Assembly: GCA_963785125.1 (NCBI GenBank)
Contig: CAWATU010000004.1
Coordinates: 136,267 to 200,266, forward strand
DNA from: QHXN01 sp963785125
GTDB taxonomy: Bacteria; Acidobacteriota; Blastocatellia; Pyrinomonadales; Pyrinomonadaceae
DNA: 64,000 nucleotides
Direction of reading: 5' to 3'
The notes beneath the pieces are model-generated. The model worked only from the letters and a program-made list of their open reading frames with translations. It searched no databases and was not told the origin of the DNA. Shown here in pieces: positions 21,812-33,703 of this stretch (within the stretch, counting starts at the first letter, position 1; each line of letters begins with the position of its first letter). Made by a program: the position numbers and the translations under genes.

Positions 21812-23878
21812 CTAATCCTGTTTTCTGGCGCTCGGGTCGCCGGTGGGCGGCGGGGCGTGGTCTTCCCTGGCGGGCGGGCCGAGCAGTCTGTTGAGGATGG
21901 GCTTCAACGCGTCGGCCCAGACCTGGTAAGCCTTGAGATCAAGGTGGAGCTTGTCCCCGTTGTGCATCCCTTCGTAGAGCTTGCCCCCGCTGTCGGCCAA
22001 CCTGTCGTTGATGTTGACGTACCTGATTCTCTTCCCGTCGGCGAATCTCGCTATTCGCCTGTTTATCTCGTCGATGATGGGCATCACGGCCATGTTGTCG
22101 TTCCGGGGGGTAATGCCCATCAGGATGATTGTGGCTTTGGGGGCCTTTCGGCGGCAGAGGTCGAGGATGGCCTTGATGCCGCGCGGGACATCGGCGACGC
22201 GCGGGTCTTCAGGCCCTTGCGGGGAGGTTCGGCCGACGTTGTTGGTGCCGGCCATCAGGACGATGACTTTGGGGTTGACGCCGTCCAGCTCGCCGTTCTC
22301 AAGGCGCCAGAGGATGTTCTGCGTGGTGTCGCCGCCCCAGCCGAAGTCTGCGGCGTTCCAGCCGAAGAAATTCTGCCGCCAGTTCTCAAGGAACGCCTTG
22401 TACTGCTCGTCGCTCGTGCCCCAGCGACGCGTGATGGAGTCGCCGAGGAAGTAGAGGTCGATGCGCCCCTTCTTCCTCTTCTCCAGAAGCTCCGCATGCG
22501 CGAGCATGGAGTTCTGGTCGGCACGCGGGACGGGCCGGTCGGCGGGCGGCGTCTGGTTCGAGGTCGATTGGTTAGGTTTCAACGCGCCTCCGCGGACGAG
22601 CGTGCCCAGCCATTCGGCCGAGCGTGTGGTGTAGGGGCGCTGCTGTTCCGGCGTGGCCTGATGGTTGTGCGGCGAGTCGATCATCGGGGCGACCTCTTTC
22701 GGCCCCTTGATTTGATTGAACGCTATCCAGATGCCGACCGGCGGCGTGACCGTGTCTACGAAGCCGATGGCGACGAAGGACGTGGCCTTGATGCGCGGGG
22801 CGAAGTTGACCGGGTCGAAGTAGAGCGCCGTCTTCATGACCTGCGGGTCGTCGGCGGGCCAGAAGGGATAGCCCGAAGCGCGGCCGTGCAGCGGCCCGTT
22901 CGTGTCGCAGCCCGCGGGCTCGTTCACAACGACGTGCGTGATCTTCGGGTGGAGCCCGGCGACGGCGAGGCTCTGCTGACCGCCCATGCTCGTCCCCGAC
23001 ACGACGAGCGTGCGGCCGTCCCAGTCGGGATGGCGCGAGACGTAATCGACGGCGCGGTAGTCGGCCAGGTACATCTTCAGGAAATAACTCTTCTCACGGT
23101 CGTCGCGACCGATGGTGTGATAGTTTTTCAGCTCCTGCGGGAGCGCGTCGTAGAAGGACTGCGGCCGGTCGCCCGGCACGTCGTGCGGCTCGATATTGAG
23201 CGCGAGCCAGCCCTCGGCGGCGCGGTCTGTGACCCACTGCTTCTGCAAAGGGTAAGGCCCGCCGGCCCACTGCAAGATGACGAGCGCCGGGAACTTGCCC
23301 GGCCGCTTCGGCTTCGCCAACTGCCCGTAGACGTGCGCGCCACCGACGTTGTCCATCGTGATGGTAGCGTACTCCACGTCGGGCCTGCCGCCGTCTGCGG
23401 GGGTGAGGACGGCGTTCTCGGGGACGGCCTTCAGCGTCTTGATTTTGGAGGCCCAGAAGGCGTCGAAGTCTACGGGGCGCGGCGCGGAAGGTTGCAGCCT
23501 CTCCGGCGCGACGGCCGCGCCGAGGGCGAGCCCCGCGCCGTTTGTCGAGCCGGCGCCGCCCGCAACTGAAATCTGCACGTAGACCATCGCCGGCTCGTCC
23601 AGGATGGTCTCTATGGTCGCGCGGCCGGACGACAGATCGAGCGTCCCGGTTTTGATGACATCCTGATTGTTCTTCCTGACGGTGTACGTGTAGACCGCGG
23701 ACGGGGCCGCGCCCTGCGCCGGTGCGGCCGTCCAGCCGACCTTCTCGCCGACGGCGTAGATGCCGCTCGGCTTGTAGGGCGTGAACGTCGGCTGCTGCGC
23801 CGCGCAGAGGTGTGCGGCGAGGTGGACGAAGACGAGAGTCTTGACGATTGTCCGAACCGGATGTCTTAACGGGTTCAT
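21812..23878 (-). CDS. Bifunctional AXE1-type and SGNH/GDSL carbohydrate esterase
   Basis: A 688-residue exported fusion of two esterases. Residues 1-27 are a signal peptide, followed by an N-terminal beta domain (30-130). An alpha/beta-hydrolase of the acetyl-xylan-esterase (AXE1) kind spans about 135-430, with nucleophile S297 (GTSMGG), D375 and H404 (SPHNHQ). A linker rich in Asn/Pro/Thr (432-455) leads to an SGNH hydrolase (460-688) with S481 in FLGDSIT, GWGGDTT (513-519), GTNN (544-547) and a late DKLHLD. Both catalytic sets look complete. It would remove two kinds of acyl group from hemicellulose. It is the last gene of the four-gene operon, 8 bp after GH127. Fused esterases of this pair are known but not common. 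Confidence 0.88.
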   Translation of the reverse strand: MNPLRHPVRTIVKTLVFVHLAAHLCAAQQPTFTPYKPSGIYAVGEKVGWTAAPAQGAAPSAVYTYTVRKNNQDVIKTGTLDLSSGRATIETILDEPAMVYVQISVAGGAGSTNGAGLALGAAVAPERLQPSAPRPVDFDAFWASKIKTLKAVPENAVLTPADGGRPDVEYATITMDNVGGAHVYGQLAKPKRPGKFPALVILQWAGGPYPLQKQWVTDRAAEGWLALNIEPHDVPGDRPQSFYDALPQELKNYHTIGRDDREKSYFLKMYLADYRAVDYVSRHPDWDGRTLVVSGTSMGGQQSLAVAGLHPKITHVVVNEPAGCDTNGPLHGRASGYPFWPADDPQVMKTALYFDPVNFAPRIKATSFVAIGFVDTVTPPVGIWIAFNQIKGPKEVAPMIDSPHNHQATPEQQRPYTTRSAEWLGTLVRGGALKPNQSTSNQTPPADRPVPRADQNSMLAHAELLEKRKKGRIDLYFLGDSITRRWGTSDEQYKAFLENWRQNFFGWNAADFGWGGDTTQNILWRLENGELDGVNPKVIVLMAGTNNVGRTSPQGPEDPRVADVPRGIKAILDLCRRKAPKATIILMGITPRNDNMAVMPIIDEINRRIARFADGKRIRYVNINDRLADSGGKLYEGMHNGDKLHLDLKAYQVWADALKPILNRLLGPPAREDHAPPPTGDPSARKQD

Positions 23879-23886
23879 CTGTCAAC

Positions 23887-25876
23887 CTACGCGGATTGAG
23901 CGTCGCCCTTGCCGGAGACTTTCCAGTAGAGGTTGTAGCGCTCGTGCGCGATGCGGTAGAAGGGGACGAGGCTCACGTCGTGCGGACGGCCGATGCCTTC
24001 CGTACGGAACGTCAGCGCCTCCCCCTTTGAAGGCTTAATCCGACTAACGACCTCCCGCGCGTCGCCGGCCAGCACCGGCACCTCGACCTTTGCGTTCAGC
24101 ACGTCGCCGTAGGTGCGCTCGTTGACGATGATGTCCGCGCCCGTCGTTAAGCCTTCCCGCCCGAGTCGGCCCGCGAGGACGATTGGCCCGTAAAGGAGAG
24201 CGACCACGTCCGGGTTGCCGGGCAGCGGCTCCGCGCGGAGCGACATCGGCAGACGTACTTCGACCGTATCGCCGTCGTGCCACACGCGGCCGATTGCGAC
24301 GTACCCGCCGGGCTGTCTGGATGTCGTATGGCGGCGACCGTTAACGAAGAGGGTTGCGGCTTGGCACCAGGAAGGGTGGCGAATGTTGAGGGTCAGTCTC
24401 GACGGCCTTCGGACTTTCAGACGCAGCCGCGTCATGCCCTGTTCGGGGAAGCGTGTGGTCTGTGTGAACGTCATCCCCTTCTCTTCCCAGCTCAAGGTGG
24501 AAGGGATGAAGAGGTTGACGTAGAGCGCGTCGTCGCCGCGGAAGTAGATGGAGTCGCCGTACTTGGCGTGGTTCTCCATCCCGGAGCCCGTGCAGCACCA
24601 GAACGAGTCGGTCGGCGTGCAGTAGAGTTTCAGATAGCCGGGGCGGACGGGCTGGAAGTAGGTCATCATCCCCGTGTCGGGGTCTTGCGAGGCGAGGATG
24701 CTGTTGTAGAGAGCGCGCTCGTAGTAGTCGGCGTACGCGGCCGTGGGTTCGTGCGCGAAGAGGCTTCGGGTCAGCCGCAGCATGTTGTGCGTGCAGCACG
24801 TCTCCATCGTCTTAGCCGAGCCGAGATGCTTCAGAAATTCAGCGGGCGGGAAGAAGTGTTCGTTGTCACCGTTGCCGCCGGTGGCGAACGTGCGTCGCTC
24901 GACGACGGTGCGCCAGAAGAAGCGGGAGGCCGCGCCGTACTCCTCACGCCCGGTCAGCTCGTAGAGACGGTTGAAGCCGATGACCTTCGGGATTTGCGTG
25001 TTGGAATGGAGCTTATCGAGAGTGTCGCGCGCTGCGGCGAGCGGGGTCAAAAGCTTGCGGTGGCAGAAACGCTCGGCGAGCGTCAGGAACCTCGCCTCAC
25101 CCGTGAGCGCATGTACGTCGGCGAGCACCTCGTTCATCCCGCCGTGCTCCGTGTCGAGCATCCGCTGGAACTGTTCGTCCGTGATGTCCCGCGTGAACTC
25201 GACGGCCCACTCTGACAACTTCACGAGCACGCCGAGCGCCGCACGGCTGTCTGTGTACAGATAGGCGTCGCGCAGCCCCGCGAATATCTTGTGCATGGTG
25301 TACCACGGCACGCCCACGAAACGCTTCGCGTCCACGACTTCGCGCAGAGGCTTCTCGCCATCGGGGAAGGCGCACACGAGGCCGCTGCGTCCCGCGTCCT
25401 GACATTCGCGCAGCTCCGCGACGACGTAGTCTGAGCGCCGCTTGAACTGCTCGTCACCCGTCGCCGCGAACATCAAAGAGCAGGCCGACAGGTAATGTCC
25501 GAGCGTGTGCCCGTGGCAGCGAATCTCCACCCACGGCTCCTGCGACTCCCAGCCGCCATAGACCGGCGCCTTCGGTTTCAGCCCCGCGTTGACACGAAAG
25601 TTATGCAGGAGGCGGTCGGGCTCAAGCCGCAGCAGATACTCCGCGTCGCGCTCCTGCGCCCGCCGAAACGGCCCTTCGAGGAGCCGCACGTCGGCCAGAC
25701 GGAAGGCGTTGGCGCGCGGGGCCACGACACTCTTTACACTTTTGGAAGGACTCTGCGGCTCGGCCGCGGCGAACGCAGCGGGGAGGGTCGCGCCGACGGC
25801 GGCGGCCAACGCGGCGGCACCGGCACTCTTCAGCAGCTCACGCCGCGTCAGACTTTCTCCGGCGGGCAGATGTAGA

Positions 25877-25890
<14 letters not shown>
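23887..25890 (-). CDS. GH127 beta-L-arabinofuranosidase-like enzyme, Tat-exported
   Basis: A 667-residue member of glycoside hydrolase family 127 (former DUF1680). A Tat-type signal is visible (SLTRRELLKSAGAAALAAAV). The zinc/cysteine active site typical of the family is present: E363, C365 and C366 in TMETCCTHNM and C432/C433 in FWCCTGSGMENH, corresponding by motif to the Glu and three Cys of HypBA1. It would release L-arabinose. The start overlaps the histidine kinase gene by 14 bp and its ribosome site is weak, suggesting coupled translation. It is followed 8 bp later by the esterase. Function is strong as family assignment; the linkage (beta-L-arabinofuranosyl or other) is open. Confidence 0.88.
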
Positions 25891-27557
<1,667 letters not shown>

Positions 27558-27571
<14 letters not shown>

Positions 27572-29099
27572 CGTCACCGCCGAGCAGCGTGATTTTCCTG
27601 CGTGACTCTTCGGCGAGAACGGGGACACCCGTCAGCACGCCGCGGAAGGCCGTCAGAGGCTCGCCGACCTCCACGCCGCGCGACGATGACAGTCGCATCT
27701 CGCGAATCGTGTCCTCGTGACGGCCCGTCCGTTTCTTGACGACCGAGATGGCGCGGCGGATCGCGCCCGCGGCCTCGAAGTAACGCAGCAGCACGACCGT
27801 GTCTGCGAGGTAGCTCACGTCCACGGGCGAGGCCATCGAGCCCATAAAGCCGTGCTGCGCCATGATGAGCAGCGTCACGACGCCCTGCTGGTTGAGGTAG
27901 GTCAGCAGCTCGTGCATCTGCGCCGTCAGGAAGCGCTCGTCCGGCATGGCCTGCATGTAGCCGTTGAGGCTGTCGATGATGACGAGTCGTGCGCCGTCGC
28001 GCTCGACCGCCGCGCAGACGGCGTGCGCGAACTCGCCCGGGGAGAGTTCGGCCGGGTCCACCTGCTGCACGGTCAGGCGCCCGGCTTCGACCTGCTCCCG
28101 CAGGTTCGTCCCGAGCCCGGCCGCGCGGTTCAGGTAGGTGTTGACGCCCTCGTCGAAGATGAAGGCGGCGGCCTGTTCGCCGCGCGCGGCCGTCGCCGCG
28201 GCAAAGTGCGCCGCCAGCGAAGACTTGCCGCAGCCGGCGGGGCCGAGGACGAGCGTGGACGTGCCGCGGTCGAGGCCGCCGCCGAGCAGCTCGTCGAGCG
28301 CGTCCACGCCGCTGGCGACCGTCCCGGGCATGAATGTGCCGTGGCGGTCGGCCGCGACGAGGCGCGGGAAGACTTCGAGCCCGCCCGTCGTGATGTTGAA
28401 GTCGTGGAAACCGCCGCGGAAGCGGCTGCCGCGCAGCTTCGCGACGCGCAGCCGCCGACGCTCCGCGCCGTAGTCGAGCGCCATCTGTTCGAGCATCAGC
28501 ACGCCGTGGGCGATGGACTGCACCTGTAAATCCGCGTCGGCCGAGGTGCGGTCGTCGAGGAGCAGGACGGTGGAGCGGCGGCCGGCGAAGAACTGCTTGA
28601 GCGCGAGTATCTGCCGACGGTAGCGCAGCGGGTCGCGCGCCAGCAGTCGCATCTCGGAGAGCGAGTCGAAGACGACGCGCCGCGGCTGGATGCGCTCGAC
28701 TTCGTCGATGACGGCCCGCGTCGTCTCGCCCAGCTCCACCTCCGAAGGATGGAAGATGGTGTACTGCGCCTCGGCCTTCAGACTCTCCTCGGGCGGCACC
28801 AGCTCGTGCAGGTTGACGCCTTCGAGCGACCAGCCGTGCGAGCGCGCGACCTCCGTCAGCTCCTCCCTCGTCTCCGAGAGCGTGACGTAGAGCACGGGCT
28901 CGCCGCGGCGCGCGCCTTCGAGCAGGAACTGAAGCGCGAGCGTTGTCTTGCCCGTGCCGGGGTCGCCCTCTACGAGGTAGAGGCGGTTGGCGGGGAAGCC
29001 GCCTTCGAGGATACTGTCGAGCCCCGCACTGCCCGTCCGCAAACGCGACGGCCCCTCACCGTCGGCGGCCCGCCCCTCCCGGTCAACTGACTGACTCAT
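27558..29099 (-). CDS. KaiC-like double RecA-domain ATPase
   Basis: A 513-residue protein with two RecA/KaiC domains. Domain 1 has Walker A GDPGTGKTT (K51) and LRVAKLRGSRFRGGFHDF near its end. Domain 2 has GPAGCGKSS (K292), VIIDSLNGYM (Walker B) and LNQQGVVTLLIMAQHG. Real clock KaiC has a similar two-domain plan, but kaiA/kaiB are not seen here, so a signalling ATPase role is more likely than a circadian clock. Start ATG at 29099 follows AGGGGGG. It heads the overlapping operon KaiC-like, kinase, GH127, esterase. The KaiC-like group is assigned with high confidence; function is inferred. Confidence 0.88.
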
Positions 29100-29252
29100 G
29101 CGCCCCCCTGTTCTGACGAGCAGACTCCCCGCCGCAGCCGCGGGCAAAGAAACGGGGCGGCCCTTCGGCCTGCCCTTTCGTTAAACTGGATGACAATGAA
29201 TATATCATGACACGAAACGCGGCTTCAGAGTTATTGTTCGCGCCATGCGTGA

Positions 29253-29287
29253 AGAGCCCGCCACGCTGTCGAAGCGTAGCGGGCTCT
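29253..29287 (-). terminator. Hairpin after the BNR lipoprotein gene
   Basis: AGAGCCCGC..ACGCT pairs with AGCGT..GCGGGCTCT around a short loop. It is located 28 bases past the lipoprotein stop. A strong stem without a clear T-tract. Confidence 0.6.
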
Positions 29288-29314
29288 CGGCGGAGTCGCG
29301 TCGGTGATTTGTGT

Positions 29315-30679
29315 CTAGTGCGCGTGAGTCTGTTCGGCATCCGCGGCGCCGTGCGGAGAGGGTGGAGCCGATTCGTTCGGCCCCGCGCTTCCCTCTCCCG
29401 AAGCCCTCACCATCCACACGCCGCGCGCGTCGCCGGCTCGCATGCCACAGGCGATGAAGACCCGACCGGCGACCGCGGCGGCGGCGGGCAACTCGCCGCC
29501 CCCCGCCACGACGGCGGGCGCCGTCACGCGTGAGTCGCCGTCGGGCCGCATCCGCACCGGCGCAAGGTTGACGCCCTCTGCCCCCTCCCACACAGCAGAG
29601 AGTTCGCCGCCCGCGCCCTGCACCAGTGAAGGTGTACCGCGCCCGCTTGTCTCGGCCAACAGACGCCTCTGCGAGAACGTGGCCGCGCCGTCATGCGACT
29701 CCGACCAGTAGAGCCCGGGCCTGCCAGCCTCTCCCGCCGTGTACCAGAGCACGCGCAAGCGACCGTCGGCGCCGGTCGCGAGGGCCGGGCCGGAGACGGG
29801 GCAGCCCGGCACCTCCCAGCGGTCGTCGCTCACGATTGAAGGGGACGCGAAGGTTTGCCCGCCGTCGTCTGACTTTGCGACCGCGATGTGCCGGAGGTTG
29901 CCGGCCAACACCTGACGCCAGCCGACATAGACGCGCCCGTCCTCTCCGACGGCGAGGGATGTTTTGCAGCACGGACAGACTTCGCCCGCCACCCTCCGGT
30001 TCGGCGAGAAGGTGCGCGCGCCGTCCGTCGAGGAGGCGAAGTAGACCACGCGGTTGCTCTCCGTGTGCATGTGCGAAGGGGCCTTCGCGGGGTCTGCTTT
30101 CTTCGGCTCGATGTCGCGCTCGTCGAGCCACGCCACGTAGACGCGACCGTCGCCCGAGACGGCCAGCGAGTGCATCCCGTGTACGCCCGGCTTCGCGTCG
30201 TCGTTGACCTTAGACGGCGCGTCGAAGCCGCGCCCGCCGTCGCGCGAGGCTGACACGTAGAGAATACTCGCGTGCGGCGCCGTCTCGTCGCGCGCCGTCC
30301 AGCCGACATAGACCGTCCCTTCGGCCGCGACCGCGACCGTCGGCGGGTCGCCGCGCCACGCCGTCGCCTCGCCCGCGTTCGGGTTGACGCGCAAGGGTTC
30401 CCCGAGCCTCTGCCCTTCACCGTCGAAGTGCGCGAGCCACACGTCGGCCTCCTTGCCGCGATGCTCGACCCACGTCACGTAGACGGTGCCGTCACGCGCG
30501 GGCGCCGCGGCCGGCTCGGCCGCTTCCGTCTTCTCCGCGGAGACGCGGACGGCACCGGACGCGCCCGCCGAATCAGGCTCCCTCGGCTCGGTCTGCGCCC
30601 TCCGAGTTTCAAAATGCAGACAGCCCGATAAGAACAGCGTCAGCAGTAAGACGCAGCAGGCGACCCTTCTCCTCTCCAT
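29315..30679 (-). CDS. BNR/sialidase-like repeat lipoprotein
   Basis: A 454-residue lipoprotein. The signal sequence ends in LSGC (lipidated C20). From residue 65 there are repeated Asp-box-like units (e.g. SRDGGRGFDAP, SSTDGARTFSP, SDDGGQTFASP, SHDGAATFSQ), each followed by a WRxxx-type strand, as in BNR/sialidase-fold beta-propellers. No sialidase arginine triad is evident, so enzyme activity is doubtful. A CPCCKTS motif (C235, C237, C238) is unusual and could bind metal. The stop is followed by a hairpin. It lies 13 bp after the TonB-dependent receptor and so belongs to its operon; together with the upstream Cys/His-rich gene it suggests metal or ligand capture at the surface (inference). 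Confidence 0.8.
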   Translation of the reverse strand: MERRRVACCVLLLTLFLSGCLHFETRRAQTEPREPDSAGASGAVRVSAEKTEAAEPAAAPARDGTVYVTWVEHRGKEADVWLAHFDGEGQRLGEPLRVNPNAGEATAWRGDPPTVAVAAEGTVYVGWTARDETAPHASILYVSASRDGGRGFDAPSKVNDDAKPGVHGMHSLAVSGDGRVYVAWLDERDIEPKKADPAKAPSHMHTESNRVVYFASSTDGARTFSPNRRVAGEVCPCCKTSLAVGEDGRVYVGWRQVLAGNLRHIAVAKSDDGGQTFASPSIVSDDRWEVPGCPVSGPALATGADGRLRVLWYTAGEAGRPGLYWSESHDGAATFSQRRLLAETSGRGTPSLVQGAGGELSAVWEGAEGVNLAPVRMRPDGDSRVTAPAVVAGGGELPAAAAVAGRVFIACGMRAGDARGVWMVRASGEGSAGPNESAPPSPHGAADAEQTHAH

Positions 30680-30692
30680 CGCACGGTTCCTT

Positions 30693-33512
30693 TCAGAAGT
30701 TGAGCCTGAAGCCGACCTGCAACTGTCTCGGGTCGAAGGCGGCGGTCGGTTGCCCGAACGTGGCGGGAGGCTGTGAGCCCGTCCCGAAGTTGTTGTTCGG
30801 CACGCCGAAGTTCGAGCGGTTGAGAAGGTTGAAGCCCTCGGCGATCAGCTCAAGATTCAACTTCTCGGTCATGTGGAAGCGGCGCGCGAGGCGCAGGTCG
30901 AACGAGGCGAAGTCGAACCCGCGTCCGGTGTTCCGGCCGAAGCCCCGCGGGCGGTCGTTGTTGTTCGAGTCGCCGTTGAGGTCGCTCCCGGCGAGAACGT
31001 TGAAGGGTAGACGCGAGGCGTAGGTGAAAATGTAACTCACCTGGAAGCCGCCGAGCGCCTTGCGCGCAAACTCGTTCTGCATGACGACCGGCGTGTCGAA
31101 AGTCCCGCTGAGCGTCAGTCGGTGGCGCTGGTCGTTGTCGGAGAGTCCCTGCTCGCCGCGCAGGTTCGCGTTGTCCTGCGGCGTCGAGAAGAAGAAGTTC
31201 CCCGCGTCGTCAATCGCCTTCGAGAGCGTGTACGAGACGCGAGTCGTCGCCCAACGCCCCTGACGCTTGTTGAAGGAGAGGAACATCCCGTCGTAGTAAG
31301 AATCGCCGGAGCCCTCGAAGCGCGAGATGTTGCCGAAGTTCGGGTCAGGGCGGCAGAGGTTCGAGTCCACGGCAGCGGCGCAGCGCGGCACGTTGACGTT
31401 GCGCGACAGGATGATGTGCGTCCCGCGCAGGTGGACGTAGCCGACCGAGACGGAAGAGTCCCACGGCAGCGCGCGCTCGACCTGAAGGTTCGCCTGCTGG
31501 CTCGAACTGTTCTCGATGTTAGGGTCGATGCGCGTGACGCTCGGCTTCGTCGTCAGCGTCGAAGGCTGCGCGCTCAGGATATTCGGGAAGACGGGCGCGC
31601 CCGGGCTCGTGCGCGAGAGGATGGCAACGACGTACTTCGAGCCGTCGCGCTGCAAAGCGTTCGACGTGGCGCGCGTCGGGATGCGGTCGTAGTAGAGGCC
31701 GAAGCTGCCGCGGATAACCGTCTTCTCGTCGGGCGTGTAGGCGAAGCCGAAGCGCGGCGCAACGTTGTCCGTGTCCGTCTCGACGGGGTCGGGCAGGTAT
31801 TGCAGGTCGTAACGCACGCCGAAGTTGAGCGTCAAATCCTTCCGCGCCTTCCACTCGTCGCGCGCGAAGACGCCGACGTTCGGGTTCTTCTGCGCCTGCG
31901 CGGGCGCGCCGAACGCCTGCTGGAACTGGCTGTAGCTGCCGCTCAGGAAGCTCGCCAGATTCGGGAACGTGTAGACGCCTTGCAGCGCGCCGGGGAACCC
32001 GATGTTCAGATTGTTGTAAAGATACTCGCCGCCGAACTTGAGCGAGTGGTCGCCGCGCAGGACGCTGAAGTTGTCGGTCAGTTGATATAGATCAATGTCA
32101 CGTTCAGTCGGCGAGCTCGTCGCCGTGCCGAAGCTCGCCACGCCCGAGATGTTCACCGCTGGCCCCGTCTGGTCGATGGCGGGCGCGGAGAGGCGGCTGC
32201 GCCTGAACTGGAAGCGCAGTTCGTTGAGCGAGCTGGGGGACACGGTCGTGATGTTCTGTAGGTTGACCGTGTGGTCTTTGTTGTCGAGGTTCGTGCCGCG
32301 GCTCACGGCGTTGAGGCCGCCGACCGTGCGCGCGTTGACCGCGCCGATGTCGTAGAAGTTATAAGTGGCGGTGAACGCGTTCCTTTGATTGAGCTGATGG
32401 TCTAAGCGCGCGAAGAGGTTCGTCGTGTCGTAGCCGCCGGGGACGAGCCCCGTCTGGACGAGCGGCCCGCGATAGCCGACCGCCGTCAAGCGGTTGTTGA
32501 TGGCCGCCACGTTCGCAGGGGCGATGGTGATGACGTTCGAGTCGTTGCGGCGCGTCTGCTCGACGTTGCCGAAGAAGAACGTGCGGTCTTTGACGACGGG
32601 CGCGCCGAAGCTCGCGCCGTACTGCACCTGCGTCAGAGGGTCTTTCGTCGGCGCGAGCGGGTTGCGGGCGTCGAGCCGCTGGTTGCGCAGAAAGCCGTAA
32701 GCCTTGCCGTGCAGGTCGTTGGTGCCGGACTGCGTCACGATGTTGACGAAGCCGCCCGAGGCGCGCCCGAACTCTGCGACCGCGCCGCTCGTCACGACCT
32801 GAAACTCGCGGATGACCTCCTGGCTGTAATAGGTGCCGGCCAGCTCGACCGAGTCGTCGTTGGCGCTCGCGCCGTCCACGATGAAGCTGTTGGCGAGGTT
32901 GCGCTGCCCGGCGATGGAGATGCCCGTTCCCGGCACGGCCGAGGTCTCCGCGAAGCGTTGGACGTTGCCCGTGTTCGTGCGCGAGACGCCGGGCAGCAGC
33001 AGCGCGAGGTCGAGGAAGTTCCGGCCGTTTAAGGGCAGACTCTCCACGTCCTTCGGCAGCACCGTCTCGGCCAACTGCGTGCGCGCCGTCTCGACCGCGT
33101 TCGCGTTCGCCGAGTTGACCTGCACGTCCGCGTTGACGTTCGCCACCGACAGCGCGAGCGGCACGTCGAGCGCCTGCCCGACGGTCAGCGTCAGACTTCT
33201 CGTGAGCGCAGCGAAGCCCGACTTCTCCGCCTTCAACTCGTAAGCCCCGACCGGCAGGTAGGAGAACCTGTAGCGCCCCTCCTCGTCGGTCGTGGACGTT
33301 CGGGTCTGATTGGTCTCCGTGTTAGTGGCGTTGACGACGACGCCCGGCAACGCCGCGCCGTTCGTGTCCTCAACTCTCCCGCCGAGCGTGGCGGAAGTCA
33401 TGGTCTGCTGTGCGAGCGCAACCAACGCGCCCGCCTTCAAGATAAGTGCCGCGCAAATCACGGCAAGGCGTAAGGCCGACACTACGGCCCCGCTTCTTCT
33501 CAAGGTTTTCAT
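30693..33512 (-). CDS. Second Oar-like TonB-dependent receptor
   Basis: A 939-residue outer-membrane receptor of the same architecture as the 16-20 kb one. It has a signal peptide (1-34), a carboxypeptidase-regulatory-like domain about 40-120 (LGGRVEDTNGAALPGVVVNA), a plug with GASANDDSVELAGTYY, and a beta-barrel ending LQVGFRLNF. The ATG at 33512 is preceded by GGAGAG; reading further upstream in frame adds a basic/Ala-rich stretch with no signal and is less likely. It is flanked by a Cys/His-rich exported protein upstream and the BNR lipoprotein 13 bp downstream. The ligand is unknown; the neighbours suggest a metal-related ligand rather than xylan (inference). Confidence 0.88.
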   Translation of the reverse strand: MKTLRRSGAVVSALRLAVICAALILKAGALVALAQQTMTSATLGGRVEDTNGAALPGVVVNATNTETNQTRTSTTDEEGRYRFSYLPVGAYELKAEKSGFAALTRSLTLTVGQALDVPLALSVANVNADVQVNSANANAVETARTQLAETVLPKDVESLPLNGRNFLDLALLLPGVSRTNTGNVQRFAETSAVPGTGISIAGQRNLANSFIVDGASANDDSVELAGTYYSQEVIREFQVVTSGAVAEFGRASGGFVNIVTQSGTNDLHGKAYGFLRNQRLDARNPLAPTKDPLTQVQYGASFGAPVVKDRTFFFGNVEQTRRNDSNVITIAPANVAAINNRLTAVGYRGPLVQTGLVPGGYDTTNLFARLDHQLNQRNAFTATYNFYDIGAVNARTVGGLNAVSRGTNLDNKDHTVNLQNITTVSPSSLNELRFQFRRSRLSAPAIDQTGPAVNISGVASFGTATSSPTERDIDLYQLTDNFSVLRGDHSLKFGGEYLYNNLNIGFPGALQGVYTFPNLASFLSGSYSQFQQAFGAPAQAQKNPNVGVFARDEWKARKDLTLNFGVRYDLQYLPDPVETDTDNVAPRFGFAYTPDEKTVIRGSFGLYYDRIPTRATSNALQRDGSKYVVAILSRTSPGAPVFPNILSAQPSTLTTKPSVTRIDPNIENSSSQQANLQVERALPWDSSVSVGYVHLRGTHIILSRNVNVPRCAAAVDSNLCRPDPNFGNISRFEGSGDSYYDGMFLSFNKRQGRWATTRVSYTLSKAIDDAGNFFFSTPQDNANLRGEQGLSDNDQRHRLTLSGTFDTPVVMQNEFARKALGGFQVSYIFTYASRLPFNVLAGSDLNGDSNNNDRPRGFGRNTGRGFDFASFDLRLARRFHMTEKLNLELIAEGFNLLNRSNFGVPNNNFGTGSQPPATFGQPTAAFDPRQLQVGFRLNF

Positions 33513-33703
33513 CACGATCTCTCCGGAAAGGGCTCTCTCGCCGCTATAACGCGGGGCAGCGGCCGTAGCAGGCCGGCGCGCCGTAGCGGCACCGCCGAGG
33601 ACGCCTCTGCCTGCGCGAGTCGCGTTGAACGCGTGCGGATGGCGGCCCGTAGGGAGGGCGCTCATTCCGCCACGCATACGTCGCGCGCAGAAGTCCTCGT
33701 TGA

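Noticed and set aside
29315..30679. A true sialidase
   Set aside because: It has Asp-box-like repeats, but I could not find the arginine triad or catalytic Tyr/Glu set, so only the fold is claimed.
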